A DNA stretch of 62,261 nt. Origin: an uncultured Eggerthella sp. GTDB lineage: Bacteria; Actinomycetota; Coriobacteriia; Coriobacteriales; Eggerthellaceae. Position 1 is the stretch's first letter. Each line of letters opens with the position of its first letter. The stretch is from NCBI GenBank assembly GCA_902464295.1, contig CABQIW010000004.1, forward strand, positions 1 to 62,261. Reading direction: 5' to 3'. Position numbers and translations under genes: made by a program. The notes beneath the pieces were generated by a model. It searched no databases. It saw nothing but the letters and a program-made list of their open reading frames with translations, and was not told the DNA's origin. Below, one piece after another: positions 36,084-44,836 of the stretch.

Positions 36084-37697
36084 TTAGAGATGCTCAGTAC
36101 TCGAACTCATATCACAACTGGAGCAGATTGCTTCGATCAGGGCAGTAGCGATGTCATTAGTGTGTTCAGCATCAAGGCCAGAAACATTCATCACGTAGGT
36201 TGTTTGAAGCACCGAGCTCTCTTGGTTATGTGCATTGAAAGATGTATAAGGATAAGGGCATTCTTTTGCTATTGGAGAAAACCGATATTCGTCAAGCTTT
36301 ACCAACTTGATGCCGCGTTTAAGACTAGCGATTTCAAACTGCGCTGACGAGCGGGCTCTTGCGGGCAGGTCGACTTCCATCAAGAAATGCAATCCGCTGC
36401 CAACCCCTTTGAAACGTACGTAGCTTCCTGCTTCGCTTTCTACGATCTCCGCAACCAAGGAGTCTTGCAATCGTCGATACGCAGTTCGCTGCCGATTTAC
36501 GTGGCGCTCGTAATCGCCTGAGGTGATGAAGCGCGCAAGCTCGAGCTGCTCAAGCGCGCCGACCATGCATGCACGAGCCGTGAAGCGTTCGTTGAAGACG
36601 GCTAGCAGATGCGGGGGCAATACCATATAAGCAATGCGAAAAACACTCCCTAAGCTGCGGGTGAAAGTGTTCATGTAGATCACCGACCCCTGAGCGTCCT
36701 GCATGAAGAGCGTAGGGATCGGTCGACCGCGCATGCGGAATTCGCTGTCGTAGTCATCTTCGATGATATAGCGTTTCAAAAAGCGCTCCCTCGCACCCGA
36801 TCCGTCTGCACGGCAGAATGCGTCTTGTCTACTGGTTTCGCGCGCCCAATCGAGTAATTCATGACGTCTTACTGCACTCATCACACTCCCCGTGGGGAAC
36901 TGATGAGCGGGAGAACAATGGGCAACGCTCGCCTTACTTGTTCGAAGCGTTGCAACATCAAGCCCGCTTTCATCAACAGGGATACCGACAACGTGCGCAC
37001 CGCTCAGCTCGTAATGCGTGCGCAATGCAGGGTAGCCAGGGTCTTCCACCGCGAAGGTGCGCTCACGTCCAAGAAGCTGCACCAACACCCCGTAAAGATC
37101 CTGCGCTCCAGCTCCGATGATGATCTGTTCAGGTGAAGCTTCTAATCCACGAAAACTAGCCAAATGCTTTGCAATCGCACTACGTAGCTCTTCTGAGCCG
37201 CGGTTGTCGTGCGCAGTTCGAAGGAGCACACCCTTCGAAGCTTCGCTGAGTGTGCGTCTAACTGTTTTCGCCCAAATATGGAAAGGGAACTGATCGCCCG
37301 ATCGGTCGCTTCCTGAGAAGTTTGCGAGCAAAGGTGTTGCTTGGATCGAAGAAGCACTCGATAGGACTGGATCGAGCTGCTTCGTGTCTGCTTCGGAATT
37401 CAGCGGATGTTCGATCCGTTCGCTATCTGCGCTCATGTCATGCGCTTGAACAGAAGGAAGCTCGTTCACAAAATATCCGCGGCGTTCTTTTGCTTCAATA
37501 TAGCCCTCGGCAGCAAGTTGACGGTATGCGCTTTCGACCGTGATGACGCTGATTCCGAGGTGTTGGGCAAGCGTCCGCTTCGAAGGGAGCTTGCTGCCCG
37601 CATCAAGACGGGCCAGTTCGATATCTGAGCGAATCGCCTGGTAGAGCTGTTCGTAGAGGCTACGGGAATTCTTCGCATCAAGTTCGTACGTTAGCAT
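36084..37697 (-). CDS. pdxR: MocR/GntR-type regulator of pyridoxal phosphate synthesis (PdxR), lysine-lacking
   Basis: A 537-aa MocR protein: an N-terminal GntR winged helix (about residues 10-78, SKRTLAQHLGISVITVESAYRQL) fused to a fold-type I aminotransferase-like domain (from about residue 125) with DPGYPALR and IIEDDYDSEFRMRGRPIP. It faces pdxST across 167 bp, the classic PdxR arrangement, so it should activate or repress vitamin B6 synthesis in response to PLP. The segment that normally reads TFSK, with the PLP-binding lysine, is TFTRSLG: Arg347 (codon CGC, 36657-36659) replaces Lys. It also has an insertion of about 20 residues (289-308). Length is some 60 residues above typical. Confidence 0.88.
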   Translation of the reverse strand: MLTYELDAKNSRSLYEQLYQAIRSDIELARLDAGSKLPSKRTLAQHLGISVITVESAYRQLAAEGYIEAKERRGYFVNELPSVQAHDMSADSERIEHPLNSEADTKQLDPVLSSASSIQATPLLANFSGSDRSGDQFPFHIWAKTVRRTLSEASKGVLLRTAHDNRGSEELRSAIAKHLASFRGLEASPEQIIIGAGAQDLYGVLVQLLGRERTFAVEDPGYPALRTHYELSGAHVVGIPVDESGLDVATLRTSKASVAHCSPAHQFPTGSVMSAVRRHELLDWARETSRQDAFCRADGSGARERFLKRYIIEDDYDSEFRMRGRPIPTLFMQDAQGSVIYMNTFTRSLGSVFRIAYMVLPPHLLAVFNERFTARACMVGALEQLELARFITSGDYERHVNRQRTAYRRLQDSLVAEIVESEAGSYVRFKGVGSGLHFLMEVDLPARARSSAQFEIASLKRGIKLVKLDEYRFSPIAKECPYPYTSFNAHNQESSVLQTTYVMNVSGLDAEHTNDIATALIEAICSSCDMSSSTEHL

Positions 37698-37740
37698 AGC
37701 TCGCTCATTCTCTCTTGTTCGCAGGCATTCTCAAAGAAAC

Positions 37741-37794
37741 TGGTCTTAATAAAAACATCGATTTTGGTCATTTCGATATGACCATTACCACTTT
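37741..37794. promoter_or_regulatory. Putative PdxR operator between pdxR and pdxST
   Basis: A perfect dyad TGGTCAT-N6-ATGACCA (37765-37784) lies in the divergent gap. TGGTC also occurs at 37741, 24 bp before, and on the minus strand AAAGTGGT (37787-37794) is followed by further TGGT units at about 8-bp spacing. AAAGTGG-type direct repeats are known from PdxR sites in other Gram-positives. Binding here is inference. Confidence 0.55.
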
Positions 37795-37864
37795 ACCATG
37801 GCAGAGACAACGAAGACACCCTGCAACCCGAAGGGGTTAGGAAAAGAAGAAAAGGAGTTCGACT

Positions 37865-38779
37865 ATGAGCGTTGATCAGAAGGACGACACCTGTTCTTGC
37901 GAGAGCACACAGGAACGCGCCAAGTTGAATAAGCAGCTTGCGCAGATGCTGAAGGGTGGCGTGATCATGGATGTCACGACACCAGAACAAGCACGGATCG
38001 CAGAAGAAGCAGGCGCTTGCGCGGTCATGGCGCTCGAGCGTATCCCAGCTGATATTAGGCTTGCCGGCGGCGTTTCGCGCATGAGCGACCCGAAGATGAT
38101 CAAAGGCATCCAAGAGGCGGTGAGCATCCCCGTCATGGCGAAATGTCGCATCGGACATTTCGCGGAAGCCCAGATCCTTCAAGCGATCGATATCGACTAC
38201 ATTGACGAATCGGAAGTGCTCTCGCCAGCAGATGATACCTATCATATCGATAAAACGCAGTTCAGTGCTCCCTTCGTATGCGGCGCACGCGATCTAGGAG
38301 AAGCGCTTCGTCGCATTGCCGAAGGTGCCGCGATGATCCGTACGAAGGGCGAACCAGGCACGGGCGATGTGGTCCAAGCGGTGCGACACATGCGCAAGAT
38401 GAACGCAGAGATCCGTCGCGTTGCTGCCATGCGAGACGATGAACTGTTCGAAGCGGCGAAGCAACTTGAGGTTCCCCTGGGCCTGCTGCGTCAGGTGCAC
38501 GACACTGGTCGCCTGCCTGTGGTCAACTTCGCAGCGGGTGGCATCGCAACACCGGCTGATGCATCGCTCATGATGCAGCTGGGTGCTGAAGGCGTGTTCG
38601 TTGGTTCAGGCATCTTCAAGTCGGGCAACCCTGCGAAGCGCGCAGCAGCTATCGTGCGCAGCGTTGCGAATTACCAGGACGCAGAGCTCATCGCGGCGCT
38701 TTCTGAGGATCTTGGTGAAGCGATGGTGGGTGTGAACGAAGACGAGATCGCTCTCATCATGGAAGAGCGCGGCAAATGA
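37865..38779 (+). CDS. pdxS: Pyridoxal 5'-phosphate synthase subunit PdxS
   Basis: A 304-aa (beta/alpha)8 synthase that builds PLP from ribose-5-phosphate, glyceraldehyde-3-phosphate and PdxT-derived ammonia. Motifs: GGVIMDVTTPEQA, the active-site Lys in VPVMAKCRIGHFAEAQ, the IDYIDESEVL strand, RTKGEPGTGDVVQAVRHMR and the phosphate-binding GGIATPADASLMMQLG. AAGGAG precedes the ATG. The stop overlaps the pdxT start (ATGA), so the subunits are translationally coupled. Confidence 0.97.
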   Translation: MSVDQKDDTCSCESTQERAKLNKQLAQMLKGGVIMDVTTPEQARIAEEAGACAVMALERIPADIRLAGGVSRMSDPKMIKGIQEAVSIPVMAKCRIGHFAEAQILQAIDIDYIDESEVLSPADDTYHIDKTQFSAPFVCGARDLGEALRRIAEGAAMIRTKGEPGTGDVVQAVRHMRKMNAEIRRVAAMRDDELFEAAKQLEVPLGLLRQVHDTGRLPVVNFAAGGIATPADASLMMQLGAEGVFVGSGIFKSGNPAKRAAAIVRSVANYQDAELIAALSEDLGEAMVGVNEDEIALIMEERGK

Positions 38780-39450
38780 GTGCAGAACTCAAGGGTGCCG
38801 CACGGCAGAATGCGAAGATAGGTGTGCTTGCTGTTCAGGGTGATTTCGCTGAACATGCTGCCAGGCTGCGTGCGCTTGGCTATGAGACCGTCGAGCTTCG
38901 CTGCGCGGCCGATCTCGATACTGCGCTCGATGCGATCGTGCTGCCTGGCGGTGAGTCAACGGTGCAGGCAGCGTTGCTCGAAGAGTTCGCTATGGCAGAG
39001 CCGATCAAGCACATGATCGAAACGGGTACGCCCGTGCTCGCTACATGCGCGGGCTTGATCCTCCTTGCACGTGAGGTCGAGCATGCCAACGGCAGGAATG
39101 ATTCCAGCGCTCCTTTCGAACGTGCGGGCTGGGGCCCTGGTGCGATCGGAACGCTGCCCGTTCAGGTGAGGCGCAACGCCTATGGCAGGCAGTTGGCGAG
39201 CTTCCACGTAGAAGCCCCGCTTCGTTTCAACAAGGAAAGCGGAGATGAGGAGCCTAACATTCCGCTCACATTCATTCGCGCACCCCAGATCGTGGCAACC
39301 AGCGAAGGGGTGGAGACTTTAGTGAGCGTGGACGAAGCGCCAGTAGCGGTGCGTTTCGGCAATCAGATCGGCATAACGTTTCATCCTGAACTCGATGAGG
39401 ACGACACGCTCTACCAACTCTTTCTTGGTTTGATCGATGCACATGCTTAA
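38776..39450 (+). CDS. pdxT: Glutaminase subunit PdxT of PLP synthase
   Basis: A 224-aa class I glutamine amidotransferase. IGVLAVQGDFAEH and LPGGEST are family signatures; the nucleophile is the Cys of ATCAGLILLA and the His-Glu pair is in TFHPEL. It releases ammonia from glutamine inside the PdxST complex. It overlaps pdxS by four bases, the standard operon. Confidence 0.96.
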   Translation: MSAELKGAARQNAKIGVLAVQGDFAEHAARLRALGYETVELRCAADLDTALDAIVLPGGESTVQAALLEEFAMAEPIKHMIETGTPVLATCAGLILLAREVEHANGRNDSSAPFERAGWGPGAIGTLPVQVRRNAYGRQLASFHVEAPLRFNKESGDEEPNIPLTFIRAPQIVATSEGVETLVSVDEAPVAVRFGNQIGITFHPELDEDDTLYQLFLGLIDAHA

Positions 39451-39455
39451 ATTCT

Positions 39456-39490
39456 TCCGAGAGCGCCAGCGAGAAGATGGTGCTCTCGGA
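39456..39490 (+). terminator. Hairpin after pdxST
   Basis: TCCGAGAGC (39456-39464) pairs perfectly with GCTCTCGGA (39482-39490) starting five bases after the pdxT stop. There is no clear T run, so it may stabilise the 3' end or act as a weak terminator. Confidence 0.5.
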
Positions 39491-39627
39491 TAGCCTGTTT
39501 GAGCACGTGTGGCTATTGCAAAAGGCAGAGCTCCCAGACAGCAAGAGTTCTTCGCGCATAACAAATTTCTGCTGTGCAACCTATCCCATGATACTATTTT
39601 GCCTGGTATCGAACCCAGGGAGGCCTC

Positions 39628-40572
39628 ATGCAGTACAGCTACAACATCATCGTTGATTCTCCGTGCGAGATCACGGCCGATTTTGCTAAAGCGAACCAGC
39701 TCAAGGTTCTCCATTTCACCTATACCGAAGGCAACGGAGACGAAGGCTTGTGCGGAGTCGATGACCTGTTCGTCTCGCGCACTGCTCACGAATTCTATGA
39801 GGCGATGCGCAACGGCGCAGCTCCGCAAACGAGCCAGCCTTCCCAGCATGAGTTCGAGAGCGCGTTTCGCGAAGCCATCGAATCGGGCATTCCGGCGGTC
39901 TATCTTGCCTTCGATTCAGGTATTTCGGGCTGCTACGAAGGTGCCTGCATGGCGCTCGATCGTTTGAAGGACGAATTTGGTGCAGAGAACGTTGCGGTGC
40001 ACATCGTCGATACGAAGCTTCCCGCTACGCCGCTCAATATGCTCGTGTGGGAAGCGGTTCGCCAGCGTGAGAAAGGGATGCCGCTCGAGCAGATGGTGGC
40101 GTGGGCAACTGAAGCTCATAACTATATGCATATTCATTTCATGGTGGACGACCTGAAGGCGCTCGCACGAGGAGGCCGCATTCCCTCAGGCGTTGCCGTA
40201 GTAGGAACGAAGCTCGACATCAAGCCGATGCTCACGGTCTCTCTCGATGGCAAGCTTGAGCTGAATGGCATCGCGCATGGTCGCAAGAAGGGTATCCGCC
40301 GTATGGCCGAGAACTATCTTTCCCTGCATGATCCTCAAGTGGCAGTGTGCTCTATCGGTAATGCCGATTGCTATGAAGACGTTGAGAAGCTCGAAAAAGC
40401 CATCAATAAGCATTCAGAGACGCCAACGTTCTTCTTGGAGTCTTCGTGTGGTCCTACTATCGGTTGTCACGTGGGACCAGGTTTCTTATCGTGCTGCTTC
40501 TGGGGCGCCGATCGCCGTAAGGAGGCATCACCAGAGAAGTACTTGAGCGACCGCATGTCGTTAGGCGTCTAG
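39628..40572 (+). CDS. DegV-family fatty-acid-binding protein
   Basis: A 314-aa DegV protein, whose relatives bind fatty acids and, in FakB, present them to the kinase FakA. The two-domain plan is visible: IIVDSPCEI near the N-terminus, AAPQTSQPS, VYLAFDSGISG and a second half beginning DDLKALARGGRIP with the CGPTIGCHVGPG loop. GGGAGG precedes the ATG. No FakA gene is adjacent. Cys residues are unusually common near the C-terminus. Confidence 0.9.
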   Translation: MQYSYNIIVDSPCEITADFAKANQLKVLHFTYTEGNGDEGLCGVDDLFVSRTAHEFYEAMRNGAAPQTSQPSQHEFESAFREAIESGIPAVYLAFDSGISGCYEGACMALDRLKDEFGAENVAVHIVDTKLPATPLNMLVWEAVRQREKGMPLEQMVAWATEAHNYMHIHFMVDDLKALARGGRIPSGVAVVGTKLDIKPMLTVSLDGKLELNGIAHGRKKGIRRMAENYLSLHDPQVAVCSIGNADCYEDVEKLEKAINKHSETPTFFLESSCGPTIGCHVGPGFLSCCFWGADRRKEASPEKYLSDRMSLGV

Positions 40573-40640
40573 TAAGTAGTTACCCGTCGGCCTAGCTAGG
40601 TGTTGTAAGGAAGCTTCCTTCGTTAAAAAAGCGCCTAGCC

Positions 40641-42269
40641 TTATTCGTTCGGTCTATTCTTCACGACCAAGCCTCCTATGAACAGGAGGATGAGAGCCAA
40701 TCCACCAACCAGCGAAGGCCAAGGTGAAAGGCTCAACCCTGCAACAAGATATCCAACCAAACAAATGCCTGCCACCAAGCTTGCGTAGGGCAGCTGCGTG
40801 GTAACGTGTGCCAAATGATTACAGCTTGCGCCGGCAGACGAGAGGATCGTCGTGTCCGAAATGGGCGAGATATGATCGCCATAGACCGCGCCGGCAAGCG
40901 TTGCGCCGATCGTGAGCAGGTAAAGCGGACTTTCGGGTGTGAACACGCCGATCACGATCGGGATCACAAGCGCGATCGTTCCCCAAGAAGTACCCATGGC
41001 GAACCCGATGAATGCTGAAGCGATGAAGATCACCACAGGGAGGAACTGCAGCGCGAAGCCAGCCGAATCGAGCAAACCAGCGATGAAAGTGCCGGTGCCG
41101 AGCATATAGCGGCAGCAACCGCCTAACGACCAGGCAAGCACCAAGATCATGATGGCTTCGACCATCGAGCGAACGCCTTCAGACGCGCCGGTGATGAAGC
41201 TTGAGAGGTTCAGCAGCTTGCGCGGCAGATAGAGCAGCGCTGCAACCACCAGCGCAACCATCGAACCGATGCACAGTCCCATGATGGGGTTTTCGCCCAT
41301 GGCGGTTGCAAAATCGATGCCCTGGAAGAAGCCGCCCGCATACATCATGCCCAGGATCGAGAAGATGATGAGCACGAGGATCGGCACGACCAGGTCGTAG
41401 ACGCGCCCGTTGCGCGCGATGTGGAGTTGGTCGTAGGCATCCAGTGCTTCGCCCGCCATATCCTGTAGGCGTACGTTGTCTTCGAGCGTCTCATCGATGT
41501 CTTCGCGCACTGCGCTCGAACTGGGCGCGAGCGATTCCTCAGCAGCATGCTTGATGCCTTTGCGCGGCTGCTTGAAGCGCGTCTCGAAGGCCTGTTGTGC
41601 ACGCTTCATCGGACCGAAGTCGCGCCCGCAAGCGCACAGTGCGAACACGAACACGATGGTGAGCAACGCGTAGAAGTTGTAGGGGATCGAGGCAACGAAG
41701 GTATTGAAACCATCTTCGCCCAAATAGCCACCAACGGCAACGGCCCACGATGAAACAGGCACGATGATGCAGATGGGAGCCGCGGTCGAATCGATGATCC
41801 ATGCCAGCTTCTCGCGACAGATCTTGAAGCGGTCGGTCACAGGGCGCATCACGCTACCTACTGTCAGGCAGTTGAAGTAGTCGTCTACGAAGATGATCAC
41901 GCCTAGAAGCGCAGTAGCAATCGAGGCAACGCGCGGATTCTTGATGCGCTTCACGGCCCATTTCGCATATGCGATCGATCCGCCTGCCTTCGTGATGAGC
42001 ATTGTGAGCGCGCCCAAGAGCGCTAAGAATAAGATAAGACCAGCATTCGCCGAGATCTGCTCGATGAAGATGTTCGGCAGCAAGCAAAGTCCGTCGATCG
42101 TTTGTTCAAGACCTACCCCAGCCAGACTGAATTGGTAGATGAGCAGCCCAGAAACGATGCCGATGAGGAGCGAAGAATAGACTTCCTTCGTGATGAGTGC
42201 AAGCGCGAGCGCGAGAAGCGGCGGAACGAGTGACCACGCACCGGTGTCGAGTAAAACGAACCCTTCCAT
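40641..42269 (-). CDS. NhaC-family sodium/proton antiporter
   Basis: A 542-aa integral membrane protein with roughly 11-12 helices. The NhaC-family signatures are LLGVIIFVDDYFNCLTVG, the conserved AMGTSWGTIALVIPI and YGDHISPISDTTILSS near the C-terminus. A hydrophilic loop of about 60 residues rich in Glu and Asp divides the protein. It should exchange sodium for protons, or possibly carry another organic solute, as NhaC relatives such as MleN do. It lies 18 bp behind the DUF5662 gene on the same strand. Confidence 0.88.
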   Translation of the reverse strand: MEGFVLLDTGAWSLVPPLLALALALITKEVYSSLLIGIVSGLLIYQFSLAGVGLEQTIDGLCLLPNIFIEQISANAGLILFLALLGALTMLITKAGGSIAYAKWAVKRIKNPRVASIATALLGVIIFVDDYFNCLTVGSVMRPVTDRFKICREKLAWIIDSTAAPICIIVPVSSWAVAVGGYLGEDGFNTFVASIPYNFYALLTIVFVFALCACGRDFGPMKRAQQAFETRFKQPRKGIKHAAEESLAPSSSAVREDIDETLEDNVRLQDMAGEALDAYDQLHIARNGRVYDLVVPILVLIIFSILGMMYAGGFFQGIDFATAMGENPIMGLCIGSMVALVVAALLYLPRKLLNLSSFITGASEGVRSMVEAIMILVLAWSLGGCCRYMLGTGTFIAGLLDSAGFALQFLPVVIFIASAFIGFAMGTSWGTIALVIPIVIGVFTPESPLYLLTIGATLAGAVYGDHISPISDTTILSSAGASCNHLAHVTTQLPYASLVAGICLVGYLVAGLSLSPWPSLVGGLALILLFIGGLVVKNRPNE

Positions 42270-42287
42270 GTTGGTGATTCCGATCTG

Positions 42288-43097
42288 CTAGTCGAAGGTC
42301 ACGCCGGGCGCATACAAAAAGCGCGGCTCGATGATGTTCTTACGAATGTAGTGCAGCGTTTCGGCCTCGCCATGTTCTGCCAAATGCTCGAGCAGAACGA
42401 GCAAGAATGCGGCCGAATCGGGATGGATCTCGATGTTACCCGAGGAAAGTTCCCGCTTGTAGTATTCGAGCGGTGAAGCATCGGTGTAGTGCTCTTTCTC
42501 GTATACCTCCGAAGCGGCGATGCGATCGCAGAGCATCTCGACCATATAGCGGGTGGGAATAGGGCAGCCGTACAGCGTGCCGTCGCCACCTTCGATCACG
42601 TCGAGCCAGTATTCGTAGTGATGCTTGTTACGCCCTTTGTGGTGGATCCATCCGCGCGAAAAGCCCTTGTCGTGGCGCTCCGCGGCATTGGGAGAGCGGT
42701 TGCCCTGATAGTAATTGATGCCCACCAGAAATTCATCGGGCGAGAACTTCGATAGATCGTGAACGAGCCCTTGCCAAGGAATGCCGCAGCGCGCACAGGC
42801 CTCGAAAACGAGCCATTTGTGTCGCGATACCGTGCCAAGATGATGCCAGGCGTTTGTGAGATATTGCCCGAGCGTTTGCGGGCGCGGGTTGGTTTTGGCA
42901 TTCGGGTCTGCCCATGCGGGACGCCAGCTACCAGGGGCTGCGTCACATTTTGGGCCAGTTGGTGTAGCTGTGGGCACGGGAGTGTTTGCGTTGTTCGCAG
43001 GCGTGCTCGCACTTGTTTTGCTCGCTGCAGGATGCGCGGCGTGATCTTTGGCGTTCTGCGCCGCTGAAGGTTCTTGAGGTATGTTCGCTTCAGACAT
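42288..43097 (-). CDS. DUF5662-family protein
   Basis: A 269-aa protein. The first 70 residues are low complexity (Ala/Pro/Thr/Asn). The conserved part carries HKWLVFEACARCGIPWQGLVHDLSKFS, GINYYQGNRSP and WIHHKGRNKHHYEYW. The His/Asp pattern (H-D and HHKGRNKHHYEYW) looks like a metal site of HD-like type, but no activity is known to me. Phage and Firmicutes proteins of this family exist. AGGGA precedes the ATG. It is probably co-transcribed with the NhaC antiporter. Confidence 0.8.
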   Translation of the reverse strand: MSEANIPQEPSAAQNAKDHAAHPAASKTSASTPANNANTPVPTATPTGPKCDAAPGSWRPAWADPNAKTNPRPQTLGQYLTNAWHHLGTVSRHKWLVFEACARCGIPWQGLVHDLSKFSPDEFLVGINYYQGNRSPNAAERHDKGFSRGWIHHKGRNKHHYEYWLDVIEGGDGTLYGCPIPTRYMVEMLCDRIAASEVYEKEHYTDASPLEYYKRELSSGNIEIHPDSAAFLLVLLEHLAEHGEAETLHYIRKNIIEPRFLYAPGVTFD

Positions 43098-43191
43098 GAG
43101 CCGTCCCTGTCGTCTGGTTAGATTGCGTTCTATATACAGAAGATTCGCTTTTCGCGCTACAATACAACTTTACGGTTGAAAGGAAGCGTGT

Positions 43192-44535
43192 ATGAGCGAA
43201 GACAAAAGCAGTGCTCTCTATGATGATATTGTAACGGTTAATTCCGTCGATCCGGCCCTCTATGACATGTATCCTGTCAAACGTGGCTTGCGCAACAACG
43301 ATGGATCGGGTGTGATCGCGGGCATCACGAACATTTCGAACGTTCATGGCTACATGATGAACGAAGGCGACAAGGTTCCCGTCGAAGGCAAGCTCACGTT
43401 CCGGGGCTACGATATCTACGATCTGCTCAGCGATACTTCCCCAGAGAAACGCTATGGTTTCGAAGAGGTCGCTTACCTGCTCATGCTCGGCAAACTTCCT
43501 ACGCAAGACGAGCTTGACCAGTTCGTGGCCGCTATCGATGCAGAACGCGAACTGCCCGATGGCTTCACGGCTGCACGCATCATGCGCCATCCTGCAGCGG
43601 ACCTGATGATCATGCTGTCGCGTTCGATCATCTCGCTCTATGCAGACGATCCCAATGCCGAGGATCGCTCCATTGAGCATGAGATCAAAACGGCTATTTC
43701 GCTCATCTCTCGTCTGCAGCGCATCATGGTGCTCTCCTATCATGCGAAGCAGGCGTATTTCCACGGCGATTCGATGATCATGCATCGTTTCGTCCCCGGT
43801 CAGAGCTCTTCGGAGACCATCCTTTCCATGCTGCGCCCCGATCGTGCGTTCACGCCTGAAGAGGCGCGCATGCTCGACATCATGATGTGCCTGCACGCAG
43901 AGCATGGTGGCGGCAATAACTCCACGTTCACCTGCCGCGTACTCTCTTCTGCCGATACCGATCCGTATTCAGCTTACGCTGGCGCGGTCGGATCGCTCAA
44001 AGGCTCGAAGCACGGTGGTGCGAACCATCAAGTGCTCGGTATGCAAGCAGAGATCAAAGAGAACGTTAAGAACTGGGAAGACGACGATGAAGTCGCTGCC
44101 TATATCGCGAAGATCGTGAACAAGGAAGCGTACGACAAGACCGGTCTTATCTATGGCATGGGCCACGCGGTCTATACGCTTTCCGACCCGCGTGCCATCA
44201 TCTGCAAGGATTTCGCGACGCGCCTTGCCGAGGGTACCGAATATGAGCCTGAGCTCAATCTGCTGAAGTCGATCGAACGCCTGGCTCCTGAGGTCATCTT
44301 GCAGGAAAAGGGCACGAACAAGGACATGTGCGCGAATGTGGACATGTATTCGGGCTTCGTGTATTCCATGATGGGCATCCCGGCCGATCTCATCACGCCG
44401 CTCTTCGCTTGCTCGCGCATGGCGGGTTGGGCTGCGCATCGCATGGAAGAGATCCTCACCGGCAAGCGCATCATTCGCCCGGCATACAAGACCGCGGTCA
44501 AAGAACAGGATTACATCCCCATCGAGCAGCGATAA
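43192..44535 (+). CDS. gltA: Citrate synthase
   Basis: A 447-aa citrate/2-methylcitrate synthase. The active-site His lies in LKGSKHGGAN, the second His in YGMGHAVYT and the Asp in NVDMYSGFVYSMMGIP; LHAEHGGGNNSTFTCR precedes them. AAAGGA is upstream of the ATG, and TACAAT (43158-43163) is a likely -10. It condenses acetyl-CoA and oxaloacetate, here most likely for glutamate synthesis in an incomplete TCA pathway, since no aconitase or isocitrate dehydrogenase is adjacent. A strong terminator follows. Confidence 0.93.
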   Translation: MSEDKSSALYDDIVTVNSVDPALYDMYPVKRGLRNNDGSGVIAGITNISNVHGYMMNEGDKVPVEGKLTFRGYDIYDLLSDTSPEKRYGFEEVAYLLMLGKLPTQDELDQFVAAIDAERELPDGFTAARIMRHPAADLMIMLSRSIISLYADDPNAEDRSIEHEIKTAISLISRLQRIMVLSYHAKQAYFHGDSMIMHRFVPGQSSSETILSMLRPDRAFTPEEARMLDIMMCLHAEHGGGNNSTFTCRVLSSADTDPYSAYAGAVGSLKGSKHGGANHQVLGMQAEIKENVKNWEDDDEVAAYIAKIVNKEAYDKTGLIYGMGHAVYTLSDPRAIICKDFATRLAEGTEYEPELNLLKSIERLAPEVILQEKGTNKDMCANVDMYSGFVYSMMGIPADLITPLFACSRMAGWAAHRMEEILTGKRIIRPAYKTAVKEQDYIPIEQR

Positions 44536-44610
44536 GGTGACAAACTACCCGGTCGTGCGTCATCTTACGGGAAGCGACCGCTGACCGCCGCATTTGAACG
44601 ATAAATATGG

Positions 44611-44650
44611 AGAAGTTGCGCCGTTTGAAAGAGCGGCGCTTCTCTTTTTT
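44611..44650 (+). terminator. Rho-independent terminator of citrate synthase
   Basis: A bulged stem AGAAG-GCGCCG/CGGCGC-TTCT with a T run after it, about 75 bp beyond the stop. Confidence 0.85.
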
Positions 44651-44722
44651 CTCAAGAGTAATAAGGTAAAGAATTGTTGTTTATTCAACATTCTTCTTGT
44701 AGCGAATAACGCTGCAGTTTGG

Positions 44723-44749
44723 AAAGGACGGAACTGACCGTCCTTTTTT
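44723..44749 (+). terminator. Terminator/attenuator hairpin upstream of the MFS-CBS gene
   Basis: Perfect stem AAAGGACGG/CCGTCCTTT, 6-nt loop, six T residues. It lies about 75 bp after the citrate synthase terminator and 88 bp before the transporter start, so it may be a second terminator or an attenuator in the transporter leader. The 44536-44836 gap holds no other gene. Confidence 0.75.
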
Positions 44750-44836
44750 CACGGATGAAATTCGGGGCCAGGAGACGAAAAGCTCCTCGCTCGCTCAAGC
44801 ATCGTACGCATCTTTTTTTGGAAAGGATCTGTCTGT

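Noticed and set aside
35601..36347. 248-aa open frame spanning mazG, tRNA-Arg and the terminator
   Set aside because: It runs through a perfect tRNA and a terminator, and through the pdxR end; not a plausible gene.
40573..40640. Terminator between degV and nhaC
   Set aside because: There are short palindromes (AAGGAAGCTTCCTT, CCTAGCTAGG) and an A/T run, but no clean stem followed by a T run on either strand, so I did not call it.
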